NCBI GenBank assembly: GCA_005800795.1
Contig: SYEN01000059.1
Location: 1-10,469, forward strand
From: Burkholderiales bacterium
GTDB taxonomy: Bacteria; Pseudomonadota; Gammaproteobacteria; Burkholderiales; SG8-41
Direction of reading: 5' to 3'
DNA length: 10,469 bases
The notes beneath the pieces were generated by a model. That model had not been told where the DNA came from, did not search any database, and saw only the letters and a list, made by a program, of their open reading frames with translations. The position numbers were made by a program, and so were the translations under genes. Positions 1 through 5,986 of the stretch are shown piece after piece. Numbering within the stretch: position 1 is the first letter of the stretch; every line of letters starts with the position of its first letter.

Positions 1-649
1 CATCCACCACCTGCGGCAACAGCGCGAAATTGGCGATCTTGCCGGTGTGCCCGCCAGCCTCGTAACCCTGCGCCACCACGATATCCACGCCGGCCTTCAC
101 GTGCCGCTGCGCATTGGCCACCGTGCCCGCCAGGCCCAGCACCTTCATGCCCATGGCGCGTGCGCGCGGCACCATGCCGGACGGATCGCCCAGGCCCGCC
201 GCGAACATGCTGATACGCTCTTCAAACAGCACTTCCAGTTGCGCCGCGATCAAGGTGTCGGAAATCACCACCTCGTTTTCCACTTCGCGCTCGGCAACGC
301 TATGCTCCGCCAGCACGCGCCGCGCAAACGCAACATGTTCGGGAAACTTCTCGCGCAACTGGCGGCGCACCTCGGAGCGTGTCTTCGGCGCTTCGGCAAG
401 CTTCGCGGGCAACAGCAGATCGACGCCAAACGGCTTGTCTGTCAGCGTGCGCACCTTGCGGATCACGCCTCGGATTTCTTCGGGCGTCAGACCGGAGCCG
501 CCGATGCAGCCCATGCCACCCGCCTCGGATACGGCTGCAACAAGCTCCGCCGGGGTTGCCTTACCGCGCGAGCCCATGCCCGCGAGAAGAATCGGGTACT
601 CAATACCCAGGATTTCGCACAGTTGCGTTTTCAAAACTGACCGGGCCAT
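1..649 (-). CDS. Nitronate monooxygenase-family flavoprotein (partial, C-terminus beyond the left edge)
   Basis: Translation of the minus strand from the ATG at 649 gives 216 open codons up to the window edge, so the C-terminal part is missing. The family is a TIM-barrel, FMN-dependent group (2-nitropropane dioxygenase/nitronate monooxygenase, also including FabK-like enoyl reductases and the steroid-catabolic IpdC type). Seen: an N-terminal GIEYPILLAGMGSRG segment (residues 15-29), AGGMGCIGGSG (43-53), TDKPFGVDLLL (70-80), and GYEAGGHTG (195-203), whose His201 matches the conserved active-site histidine of the family. Residues about 85-140 form an insertion relative to short family members. 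Two ATGs lie in tandem (652 and 649); the G-rich GGGGTGG is better spaced for 649. It is the last visible gene of the minus-strand unit, 29 bases after the DUF35 gene. In a CoA catabolic setting it may act on an acyl-CoA rather than a nitronate; that is inference. Confidence 0.85.
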   Translation of the reverse strand, partial: MARSVLKTQLCEILGIEYPILLAGMGSRGKATPAELVAAVSEAGGMGCIGGSGLTPEEIRGVIRKVRTLTDKPFGVDLLLPAKLAEAPKTRSEVRRQLREKFPEHVAFARRVLAEHSVAEREVENEVVISDTLIAAQLEVLFEERISMFAAGLGDPSGMVPRARAMGMKVLGLAGTVANAQRHVKAGVDIVVAQGYEAGGHTGKIANFALLPQVVD

Positions 650-678
650 CATTACCACCCCAAAAAAAAAGAAAACAG

Positions 679-1101
679 CTAGGATTTGTCTCGCTTGAAT
701 TGCGGCACCTTGGAACCACCCGGGCGCACTTCATAGCACACGCGGACGCGATCGCCGACTTCGGTGTCCAGCGCATCGTCACCCACAATATTGGCCATCA
801 TGCGCGGACCTTCCTCAAGGTCAACCAGCGCCACCACATACGGCACGCGCCCGGCGAAATCCGGCGTGGGTGCACGATGCATTACAGTGAAGCTGTAGAC
901 GGCGCCCTTGCCCATGCTGGGCGTCCAATCCAGGCTGTCTGACCAGCAGTGCGGACACAAATATCGCGGCGGGTAGTGCAGTTTGCCGCACCCCTTGCAC
1001 TGGCGCAGCAACAATTCATCGCGCGCACAGGCTTCCCAGAACAAGCGCGAATCGGCGTTGGGTATGGGAGCAGGCGGCGTGGGAACAGTTTGGCTCGACA
1101 T
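679..1101 (-). CDS. Zn-ribbon/OB-fold DUF35-family protein
   Basis: A 140-residue protein, the usual length for this family. An N-terminal helical segment with FWEACARDELLLRQC (residues 21-35) leads into a rubredoxin-like zinc ribbon with Cys35-x2-Cys38 and Cys49-x2-Cys52. An OB-fold follows, with GAVYSFTVMHRAPTPDF (66-82), VPYVVALVDLEEGPRMMANIVG (86-107) and the VGDRVRV strand (115-121). Known relatives are accessory subunits that bind acyl-CoA and pair with SCP2-type thiolases or MaoC-type hydratases, for example ChsH2 of steroid side-chain degradation. No such partner is in this window; the nearest CoA enzyme is the enoyl-CoA hydratase-family gene 18 bases upstream, which is presumably in the same operon. 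The ATG at 1101 has a good ribosome binding site (AAGGAG, about 8 bases upstream). Its biochemical role here is not known. Confidence 0.88.
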   Translation of the reverse strand: MSSQTVPTPPAPIPNADSRLFWEACARDELLLRQCKGCGKLHYPPRYLCPHCWSDSLDWTPSMGKGAVYSFTVMHRAPTPDFAGRVPYVVALVDLEEGPRMMANIVGDDALDTEVGDRVRVCYEVRPGGSKVPQFKRDKS

Positions 1102-1119
1102 GGTGATACTCCTTCTCTT

Positions 1120-1908
1120 CTACTTCCCGCTGAACTTGGGCTCACGCTTCTCGCGAAAAGCCGTGACCGCTTCCTGATGATCCTCGCTCATGCGCACCAC
1201 CGGCATGTTGGAGGCCACGAGATCGAGCGCACCGCGCAAATCGGTCTCCAGCCCGCGATACAGAATGCGCTTCACCAGTTTCATCGCCAGCGGCGCGCCA
1301 CGCGCGAGCTTGCTGGCGAAGGCCTGTGTCTCGTCAGCCAGCTTGTCGTCATCGAACACGCGATTCACCAGACCAATGCGCAACGCCTCCTCGGCGTTGA
1401 CGGCCTCACAGCTCCAGAACAGCTCCAGCGCCTTGGCCACGCCTACGATACGGGGCAAATAATACGCGCCACCGGCACCCGGAATCAGCCCCATCCTGAC
1501 ATAGGTTTCCGCGAACTTTGCACTGCGTGCTGCAAAGCGCATATCACACATCAGTGCGATATCCACGCCGCCGCCGGTGGCAAGGCCGTTGACCGCCGCG
1601 ATCACCGGCTTGTCGATGTCTTGCATCTTCAGCGCCAGCCGTTGCACGTTTTCACTGAGCCGCGCCTTGATATCGGCCGCCGTGTGACTGGCGTATTGGG
1701 AAAATTTGCCGACATCACCGCCGCTACTGAACGCGCGCCCGGTGCCGGTGATCACGATCACGTTCACGTCCTCGCGCGTGCGGTATTCCTCCAGCAGCCC
1801 CACCCAGGTGGTGATCATGTCATCGGTAAAGGCATTGAGCTTTTCCGGACGGTTCAAACGGATGGTCGCGACCTTGTCCACGACACTGGACACCACGTTA
1901 TTGGACAT
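1120..1908 (-). CDS. Enoyl-CoA hydratase/isomerase-family protein (first of the minus-strand unit)
   Basis: A 262-residue crotonase-fold protein of full family length. Seen: the N-terminal strand VATIRLNRPEKLNAF (13-27), the first oxyanion-hole segment AFSSGGD (59-65), DKPVIAAVNGLATGGG (99-114) forming the second half of the oxyanion hole, and MGLIPGAGGAYYLPRIVG (139-156). By alignment from memory with rat mitochondrial enoyl-CoA hydratase, the two catalytic glutamates (Glu144, Glu164) fall at Asp116 and Tyr136, so ordinary hydratase chemistry is uncertain; isomerase, hydrolase or C-C lyase activity are alternatives. The ATG at 1908 is preceded by GGGAGG (1919-1924). A sigma70-like promoter lies directly upstream, and the gene is divergent from iclR, so control by that regulator is likely. 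It heads the unit that continues into the DUF35 and nitronate monooxygenase-family genes. Confidence 0.9.
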   Translation of the reverse strand: MSNNVVSSVVDKVATIRLNRPEKLNAFTDDMITTWVGLLEEYRTREDVNVIVITGTGRAFSSGGDVGKFSQYASHTAADIKARLSENVQRLALKMQDIDKPVIAAVNGLATGGGVDIALMCDMRFAARSAKFAETYVRMGLIPGAGGAYYLPRIVGVAKALELFWSCEAVNAEEALRIGLVNRVFDDDKLADETQAFASKLARGAPLAMKLVKRILYRGLETDLRGALDLVASNMPVVRMSEDHQEAVTAFREKREPKFSGK

Positions 1909-1934
1909 GCGTTGCCTGCCTCCCTGTTGCGGAA

Positions 1935-1964
1935 ATTGTAGGAGAAGGCTGACTTGCGCGTCAA
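1935..1964 (-). promoter_or_regulatory. Sigma70-like promoter for the minus-strand unit
   Basis: On the minus strand, TTGACG (1964-1959) and TACAAT (1940-1935) are separated by 18 bases. Both hexamers are close to the sigma70 consensus. The predicted transcription start near 1928 would leave a leader of about 20 bases that carries the GGGAGG ribosome binding site of the first gene. Predicted by eye only. Confidence 0.6.
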
Positions 1965-1978
1965 TTCATTTCAGAATC

Positions 1979-1997
1979 AGTTCCGATCAGTGGAACT
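1979..1997. promoter_or_regulatory. Candidate IclR operator palindrome
   Basis: AGTTCC (1979-1984) and GGAACT (1992-1997) form a perfect 6-bp inverted repeat around a 7-base spacer. It lies between the divergent crotonase-family gene and the IclR-family gene, about 60 bases upstream of the predicted start of the minus-strand transcript. IclR-family dimers commonly bind short palindromes in the intergenic region beside their own gene. Assignment to this regulator is inference. Confidence 0.45.
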
Positions 1998-2021
1998 TGC
2001 AATGACCACCCGGAAATGAAC

Positions 2022-2030
2022 TGCTATCCT
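2022..2030 (+). promoter_or_regulatory. Possible extended -10 element for iclR
   Basis: The sequence TGCTATCCT fits the TGnTAnnnT extended -10 pattern. A TTGCAA at 1997-2002 is too far away (22-base spacer) to be a standard -35, so any promoter here would rely on the extended -10. Transcription would start near 2037, downstream of the earliest possible ATG of the regulator (2016) and upstream of the preferred start at 2091. Weak evidence. Confidence 0.25.
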
Positions 2031-2047
2031 AGCCCTGATGCCATACC

Positions 2048-2083
2048 AATTGAACAAATTGAACATCCTGAACATCTGGAGCA
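2048..2083 (+). repeat. Four tandem 9-bp units upstream of the IclR gene
   Basis: Units read AATTGAACA (2048-2056), AATTGAACA (2057-2065), TCCTGAACA (2066-2074) and TCTGGAGCA (2075-2083). The first two are identical, the third keeps TGAACA, and the fourth is diverged but contains the GGAG used as ribosome binding site for the ATG at 2091. If translation began at 2016 instead, the array would encode a short repeat of Glu-His/Gln-hydrophobic triplets. It could be a direct-repeat protein-binding site or an expanded leader. Confidence 0.6.
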
Positions 2084-2090
2084 CCCGGTC

Positions 2091-2897
2091 ATGATCATGC
2101 GTGGCGTGCAGCGCACGGTGGCGGTGTTCGATTGCTTCACGCCTCAGCACATGAGCCTCACGCTGCAGGAAATCTCGGGCCATATCGGCCTCGCGAAATC
2201 CACCACCTTTCGGATCGTGCAAAGCCTCGAAGAGGCCGGTTATCTGATACGGCTGGACGATCAAAAGTATTGCCTGTCGTTTCGCTTCACCCGGCTCGCC
2301 GGCATGGTGATGAGTACCCTGAGCATCCGCCAGATTGCGCGACCGCTGATGCAGGAACTCGCCCGCCTCACCAGCGAAACCGTGACGCTCAACATGGCCA
2401 CGGGGCGTGACCGCACCTGCATTGATGTCATTGATACACCCGCGCCGCTGATGAGCATGGCACGCCCCGGCCAGCATGTGCGGCTCGAACACAGGGGCGC
2501 CACTGCTAAAACATTGATGGCCTATCTGCCGGCCATACAGCAGGAGCGCCTCCTGGCGCAACCCGCGAGCACCGCCGGGCGCCCTCCTGCTGAGCTGCTG
2601 GCGGAGCTGGCAAAGATCAGAAAGGACGGCTATTGCGTGTCCCACGGCGAACGCGTGCTGGGCCTGAGCGCAATCGCCGCGCCCATTCACGAAACCAACG
2701 AAACGATCAACTACTGCATCACCATCACTGCACCCACCGTCCGCCTCAAACCCAGGATCGACGGCTTCGTGAAGGCCATGCTGAAAACCACACACGATAT
2801 TTCACGCCGCCTGGGTGCGGAGAGCGCCGGCAATGCCGTGTCAGAAACGCTCACACCATCACCACCTGCAAAACCACCTCGCAAGGCATCTTCATGA
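2091..2897 (+). CDS. IclR-family transcriptional regulator
   Basis: A 268-residue regulator. The winged helix-turn-helix covers about residues 4-60, with MRGVQRTVAVFDCF (3-16), the ISGHIGLAKSTTFRIVQSLEEAGYL recognition region and the wing after it. The C-terminal IclR effector-binding domain follows to about residue 245; it includes the GYCVSHGERVLG and LSAIAAPIHETN segments typical of the small-molecule pocket. An in-frame ATG at 2016 would add 25 residues, but 2091 is preferred because GGAG (2078-2081) sits 9 bases upstream, the family usually starts just before the HTH, and the extension is only the tandem repeat. The stop overlaps the start of the next gene (ATGA, 2894-2897), so regulator and periplasmic receptor are probably translationally coupled. 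It probably controls both divergent units in response to the substrate or its CoA ester; activator or repressor cannot be told from sequence. Confidence 0.92.
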   Translation: MIMRGVQRTVAVFDCFTPQHMSLTLQEISGHIGLAKSTTFRIVQSLEEAGYLIRLDDQKYCLSFRFTRLAGMVMSTLSIRQIARPLMQELARLTSETVTLNMATGRDRTCIDVIDTPAPLMSMARPGQHVRLEHRGATAKTLMAYLPAIQQERLLAQPASTAGRPPAELLAELAKIRKDGYCVSHGERVLGLSAIAAPIHETNETINYCITITAPTVRLKPRIDGFVKAMLKTTHDISRRLGAESAGNAVSETLTPSPPAKPPRKASS

Positions 2898-3862
2898 ACA
2901 CCCTGATCAAACTGGCGCCACTGCTTGCCACGGCGGCATGCGCCCTGTTGCCCGCGCAAATCCTGGCGCAACCCTACCCCACCAAGCCCATCCGCATAGT
3001 GGTGGGCTTTGCCGCCGGAGGCTCCACCGATCTGGTGGCACGTATTTCCGCCGCCAAGCTCAATGCCGCACTGGGCCAGTCCGTGATCGTTGAAAATCGT
3101 CCCGGCGCGGGTGGCAATATCGCCGCCGAGATGGTGGCAAAGTCGCCGCCGGATGGCCATCTATTGCTGCTTGCCCCCAGCGCCTTTGCCGTCAATCCCA
3201 GCTTGTTTAAGCGCACGCCTTACGATGCGATCAAGGATTTTGCGCCCGTCACGACAGTCAGCACCTATATGCTGTTTTTGGTGTGCCACCCGTCGCTGCC
3301 GGTGAGGTCGGTCAAGGAATTGATTGCACTGGCGAAGGCCCGGCCGGGACAGCTAAACTATTCCTCGGCCGGCACCGGCACCACCACGCACATTTCGGGA
3401 GAGCTGTTGTCTTACATGACCGGCACGGCCATGACGCACATCGCCTTCAAGGGCTCCGGTCAGCAGACGCCCGCGCTGCTTTCCGGTGAGGTGGCGCTGG
3501 CGTTTGGCAGCACCACGGTCGTGCCGTTGATACAGGCCAAGAAAGTGGTGCTGCTGGCCGTGACCGGCGCAAAGCGGTTTCCTGCCTTCCCGAATTCGCC
3601 CACGGTCGCGGAAACGGTGCCCGGCTACGAGGTGACTTCTTGGAACGCGATGTTCGCCGCGGCGGGCACGCCACCCGACATCGTGCGCCGTCTCGCGGAA
3701 GAGGTGAGCAAAGGCTTGCGGCAAAACGATGTCCTCGATATTTTTGAAAAACAGGGCCTGCAAACCGCTGGCGGCCGCCCCGATGAACTGGCGGCATTGG
3801 TGGCCGCTGAAGTCAGCAAATGGGCGAAAGTCATCAAGGCCGCGAAAATTCCTCTGCAGTAA
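2894..3862 (+). CDS. Bug/TctC-family tripartite tricarboxylate transporter substrate-binding protein
   Basis: A 322-residue periplasmic binding protein, normal for the family. Residues 1 to about 25 form a Sec signal peptide, with likely cleavage after ILA just before QPYPTKPIR. Family marks follow: IRIVVGFAAGGSTDLVAR, VIVENRPGAGGNIAAE, the SPPDGHLLLL segment, AKARPGQLNYSSAGTGTTTHISGELL, and GSTTVVPLIQAKKVVLLAVTG. The ATG at 2894 has AAGG at 2883-2886 and overlaps the iclR stop by four bases. Cys17 lies inside the signal peptide but is not in a good lipobox (TAAC), so a soluble periplasmic protein is favoured. No TctA/TctB membrane subunits are in the window, so it is an orphan receptor that would need a transporter elsewhere or serve as a sensor. 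The ligand is probably a carboxylate, as known for Bug proteins; which one cannot be read from the sequence. Confidence 0.93.
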   Translation: MNTLIKLAPLLATAACALLPAQILAQPYPTKPIRIVVGFAAGGSTDLVARISAAKLNAALGQSVIVENRPGAGGNIAAEMVAKSPPDGHLLLLAPSAFAVNPSLFKRTPYDAIKDFAPVTTVSTYMLFLVCHPSLPVRSVKELIALAKARPGQLNYSSAGTGTTTHISGELLSYMTGTAMTHIAFKGSGQQTPALLSGEVALAFGSTTVVPLIQAKKVVLLAVTGAKRFPAFPNSPTVAETVPGYEVTSWNAMFAAAGTPPDIVRRLAEEVSKGLRQNDVLDIFEKQGLQTAGGRPDELAALVAAEVSKWAKVIKAAKIPLQ

Positions 3863-3880
3863 TGGCGAAAAGGAAAAACC

Positions 3881-4690
3881 GTGCAAAAACAATTAGTTAC
3901 AACATCCCAGCAGGGGGCGGTTCTGATCCTGCGGCTGACCAGCCCGGAGAATCGCAATTCACTCACCACGGAACTGCGTGAACAACTCGCCGATGCAGTG
4001 GAACAGGCGGAACGCGAACGCTCGGTGCGTGCGGTGTTCCTCACGGCCGATGGCCCCACTTTCTGCTCTGGCGGCGATCTGAAGTTATTAAAGACCGCCT
4101 GCGACCCGTGGCCCGTGCACCGGCGCTTTCGCAATGCCAGCCGCTGGCTGGTGCCCTTGATCACGTTAGACAAACCGGTGGTGATCGGCATGCGCGGCGC
4201 TGCGGTGGGCGGCGGCATGGGTCTGGCGTTGACGGGCGATGTGTTGATTGCGGGAGACAGCGCCAAGTTGATGTCGGGCTTTTTCCGCTTGGGCGTGGTG
4301 CCCGATGTGGGCGTGATGTATCACTTGCCCCGCTTGATCGGCATGGCACGCGCAAAAAATTTTCTGTTCAGTGGCGGCACCATGGAAGCGCCGGAAATGC
4401 TGTCGCTGGGGCTTGCCGCGAAGGTGGTACCCGATGCCGAAGTCGAAGCGGCGGGCATGGCCGAAGCCACCCGGCTTGCCAATGGCCCCGCCGAAGTGAT
4501 GGGCCTCGCCAAGAATCTGATGGCACGCAGTTTCGAAACCAACATGGCAGACATGTTCACCATTGAAGGACTGGGACAGGCACTTGCCATGTCGAATCCG
4601 GAGTTTCGCGAAGGACTCGATGCGGCGCTTGAAGGGCGCCGCGCGGACTTTACCGGGGCAGCGACCCAATCACAAACCACGCCAAAGTAG
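3881..4690 (+). CDS. Enoyl-CoA hydratase/isomerase-family protein (second, plus-strand unit)
   Basis: A 269-residue crotonase-fold protein. Seen: VLILRLTSPENRNSL (14-28), first oxyanion-hole segment TFCSGGD (60-66), DKPVVIGMRGAAVGGGMGLAL (98-118), and the LGVVPDVGVMYHLPRLIG region (137-154). Compared from memory with rat enoyl-CoA hydratase, both catalytic glutamates are absent: Gly114 and Phe134 occupy their places. Asp142 in VPDVG matches the Asp of PaaG-type enoyl-CoA isomerases, so an isomerase role is more likely than hydration. The start is GTG at 3881, 18 bases after the receptor gene, with AAAAGGA ending 7 bases upstream; no ATG fits as well. The acyl-CoA dehydrogenase gene follows after 30 bases, so the two are probably cotranscribed. 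It is clearly different in sequence from the crotonase-family gene at 1120-1908, not a recent duplicate. Confidence 0.9.
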   Translation: MQKQLVTTSQQGAVLILRLTSPENRNSLTTELREQLADAVEQAERERSVRAVFLTADGPTFCSGGDLKLLKTACDPWPVHRRFRNASRWLVPLITLDKPVVIGMRGAAVGGGMGLALTGDVLIAGDSAKLMSGFFRLGVVPDVGVMYHLPRLIGMARAKNFLFSGGTMEAPEMLSLGLAAKVVPDAEVEAAGMAEATRLANGPAEVMGLAKNLMARSFETNMADMFTIEGLGQALAMSNPEFREGLDAALEGRRADFTGAATQSQTTPK

Positions 4691-4720
4691 CACACGAAAC
4701 GCAACACAAAGGAGAGCCTC

Positions 4721-5920
4721 ATGAATCCCGCAACGTCCGCTGATCTGGAAGCCGTGCGCGACATGGTGAATCAATTCATGCAACGCGAAGTGGTGCCGGT
4801 CATGGATGGTTACGAAAAGCGCGGGGAATTTCCTCGCGCACTCATACGCAAGGCCGGCGAAGCGGGTCTTTATGGCGCGGTGTTTCCTGAATCGGTGGGC
4901 GGCACCAACATGGGCTATCTCGCCGCGACCATTATTCAGGAAGAAATGGCGAGGAACGACGTTCGATTCAGTGCCTGCAACAACCAGCAGGGTTCAACCT
5001 GCCCGACCTGCATTTACGTCGGCGGATCGCAGGAGCAGATTCAAAAATACGTGCCCAACCTTGTGGCCGGTGTAACCATCGGCATGATGTCGCTCACGGA
5101 ATCGGGCGGCGGCTCGGATGCCGCGGGCGCAATGAAAACCTTCGCGCGGCGCGATGGAGATGTCTACCGCATCAGCGGGCAAAAAATGTTTGCCTCCATC
5201 GCCAATGAAACCGATGTTGGCGTGCTGCTTGCCAAGACCGACCGCGACGCCGGTGCACGAGGCGTCTCGGCGTTCATCGTCGAACCGAAAAAGTATCCCG
5301 GCTGGAAGGCCCAGCCCATTGACATGCTGGGGCTTTCAAATGCACTGCGTACTAATGTGGTGTACCTCGATGATTTTGTGGTACCTGTCGAGAACCAGCT
5401 CGGCGCCGAGGGGGACGGCTTCAAGATCGTCATGCGGGCACTACAGCCGGGGCGCGTCACCGTTGGCGGCAAAGCGCTGGGTGTTGCACGCGCCTGCTTC
5501 GAAGATGCGGTGCGCTACGCCAACGAACGCACCCTGCATGGACAGCCCATCGGGCGCTTTCAAATGATTCAATCGGATATTGCCGAGATGGCGACCCAGA
5601 TCGAAGCCAGCCGCGCACTGCTCTATAACGCGGCTCAAGCCATGGATCAAAATTTGCCTTCGAACCGCATCTCGGCCATTGCCAAGTTTCACGCCTCGCA
5701 AACGGCAAAACTTTGCGCTGACAAGGCCCAACAGATTTTCGGTGGTTACGGTATGGCGCTTGAGTACCGCGTGTCGTGGCTGAAATCCTACGCGGATCTG
5801 TTTTTCACGGGTGAAGGGTCGGCCAACGTGCAAAAGATTCTCATCGCCGAAGATGCGCTGGGCTACAAGGTCGCAGATCGTCATCATGGCAAGACGGGGC
5901 TGCGGGATGTGCGCAAGTAG
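4721..5920 (+). CDS. Acyl-CoA dehydrogenase
   Basis: A 399-residue FAD-dependent acyl-CoA dehydrogenase, full length. The N-terminal helical domain covers about 1-120. The middle beta domain starts with the FAD/substrate motif LTESGGGSDA (125-134) and contains GQKMFASIANETDVGVLLAKTD (153-174). The C-terminal helical domain holds GRVTVGGKALGVARACFEDAVRYANERTLHGQPIGRFQ and QQIFGGYGMALEY (337-349). By alignment, Glu365 in the GEGSANVQ segment takes the place of the catalytic base Glu376 of medium-chain acyl-CoA dehydrogenase; the preceding residue, usually Tyr, is Gly364. The enzyme would introduce an alpha-beta double bond in an acyl-CoA and pass electrons to ETF. The ATG at 4721 has a strong AAAGGAGAG site (4708-4716). 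The substrate may be branched or cyclic; the sequence does not settle it. Confidence 0.94.
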   Translation: MNPATSADLEAVRDMVNQFMQREVVPVMDGYEKRGEFPRALIRKAGEAGLYGAVFPESVGGTNMGYLAATIIQEEMARNDVRFSACNNQQGSTCPTCIYVGGSQEQIQKYVPNLVAGVTIGMMSLTESGGGSDAAGAMKTFARRDGDVYRISGQKMFASIANETDVGVLLAKTDRDAGARGVSAFIVEPKKYPGWKAQPIDMLGLSNALRTNVVYLDDFVVPVENQLGAEGDGFKIVMRALQPGRVTVGGKALGVARACFEDAVRYANERTLHGQPIGRFQMIQSDIAEMATQIEASRALLYNAAQAMDQNLPSNRISAIAKFHASQTAKLCADKAQQIFGGYGMALEYRVSWLKSYADLFFTGEGSANVQKILIAEDALGYKVADRHHGKTGLRDVRK

Positions 5921-5935
5921 GAGGCCGGAAGCGGT

Positions 5936-5986
5936 TTGTATTCCCTGCGATTTTTTATAAGTATCTGTTTTAATTGAATATTTAAT
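5936..5986 (+). promoter_or_regulatory. AT-rich leader upstream of the acyl-CoA synthetase gene
   Basis: The 66 bases between the dehydrogenase stop and the synthetase start turn sharply AT-rich. They contain TTTTTTATAAG and then GTATCT.TTT followed by TTTAATTGAATA (5969-5980), ending 6 bases before the ATG. The 12-mer recurs at 8902-8913 upstream of the CoA-transferase gene. No Shine-Dalgarno sequence is visible. It could be a promoter, a regulator site or an AT-rich translation enhancer; no well-spaced -35/-10 pair was found. Confidence 0.4.

Noticed and set aside
949..1941. Long open frame on the plus strand opposite the crotonase and DUF35 genes
   Set aside because: Its translation is rich in His, Arg and Gln with no family motif, whereas the minus strand encodes two clearly recognisable proteins with ribosome binding sites.
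2016..2090. ATG at 2016 as the iclR start
   Set aside because: There is no good ribosome binding site, the added 25 residues are mostly the 9-bp repeat translated, and the ATG at 2091 has GGAG at proper spacing.
1977..2795. Long open frame on the minus strand opposite iclR
   Set aside because: It is antisense to a well-supported IclR-family gene and shows no recognisable domain; it is explained by the base composition of the coding strand.
2633..2893. An upstream in-frame start for the Bug receptor inside iclR
   Set aside because: It would bury the signal peptide at residue 88; the ATG at 2894 gives a standard signal peptide and family length.
1120..4690. The two crotonase-family genes as a recent duplication
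   Set aside because: Their protein sequences differ widely, including at the active-site positions, so they are distinct family members.
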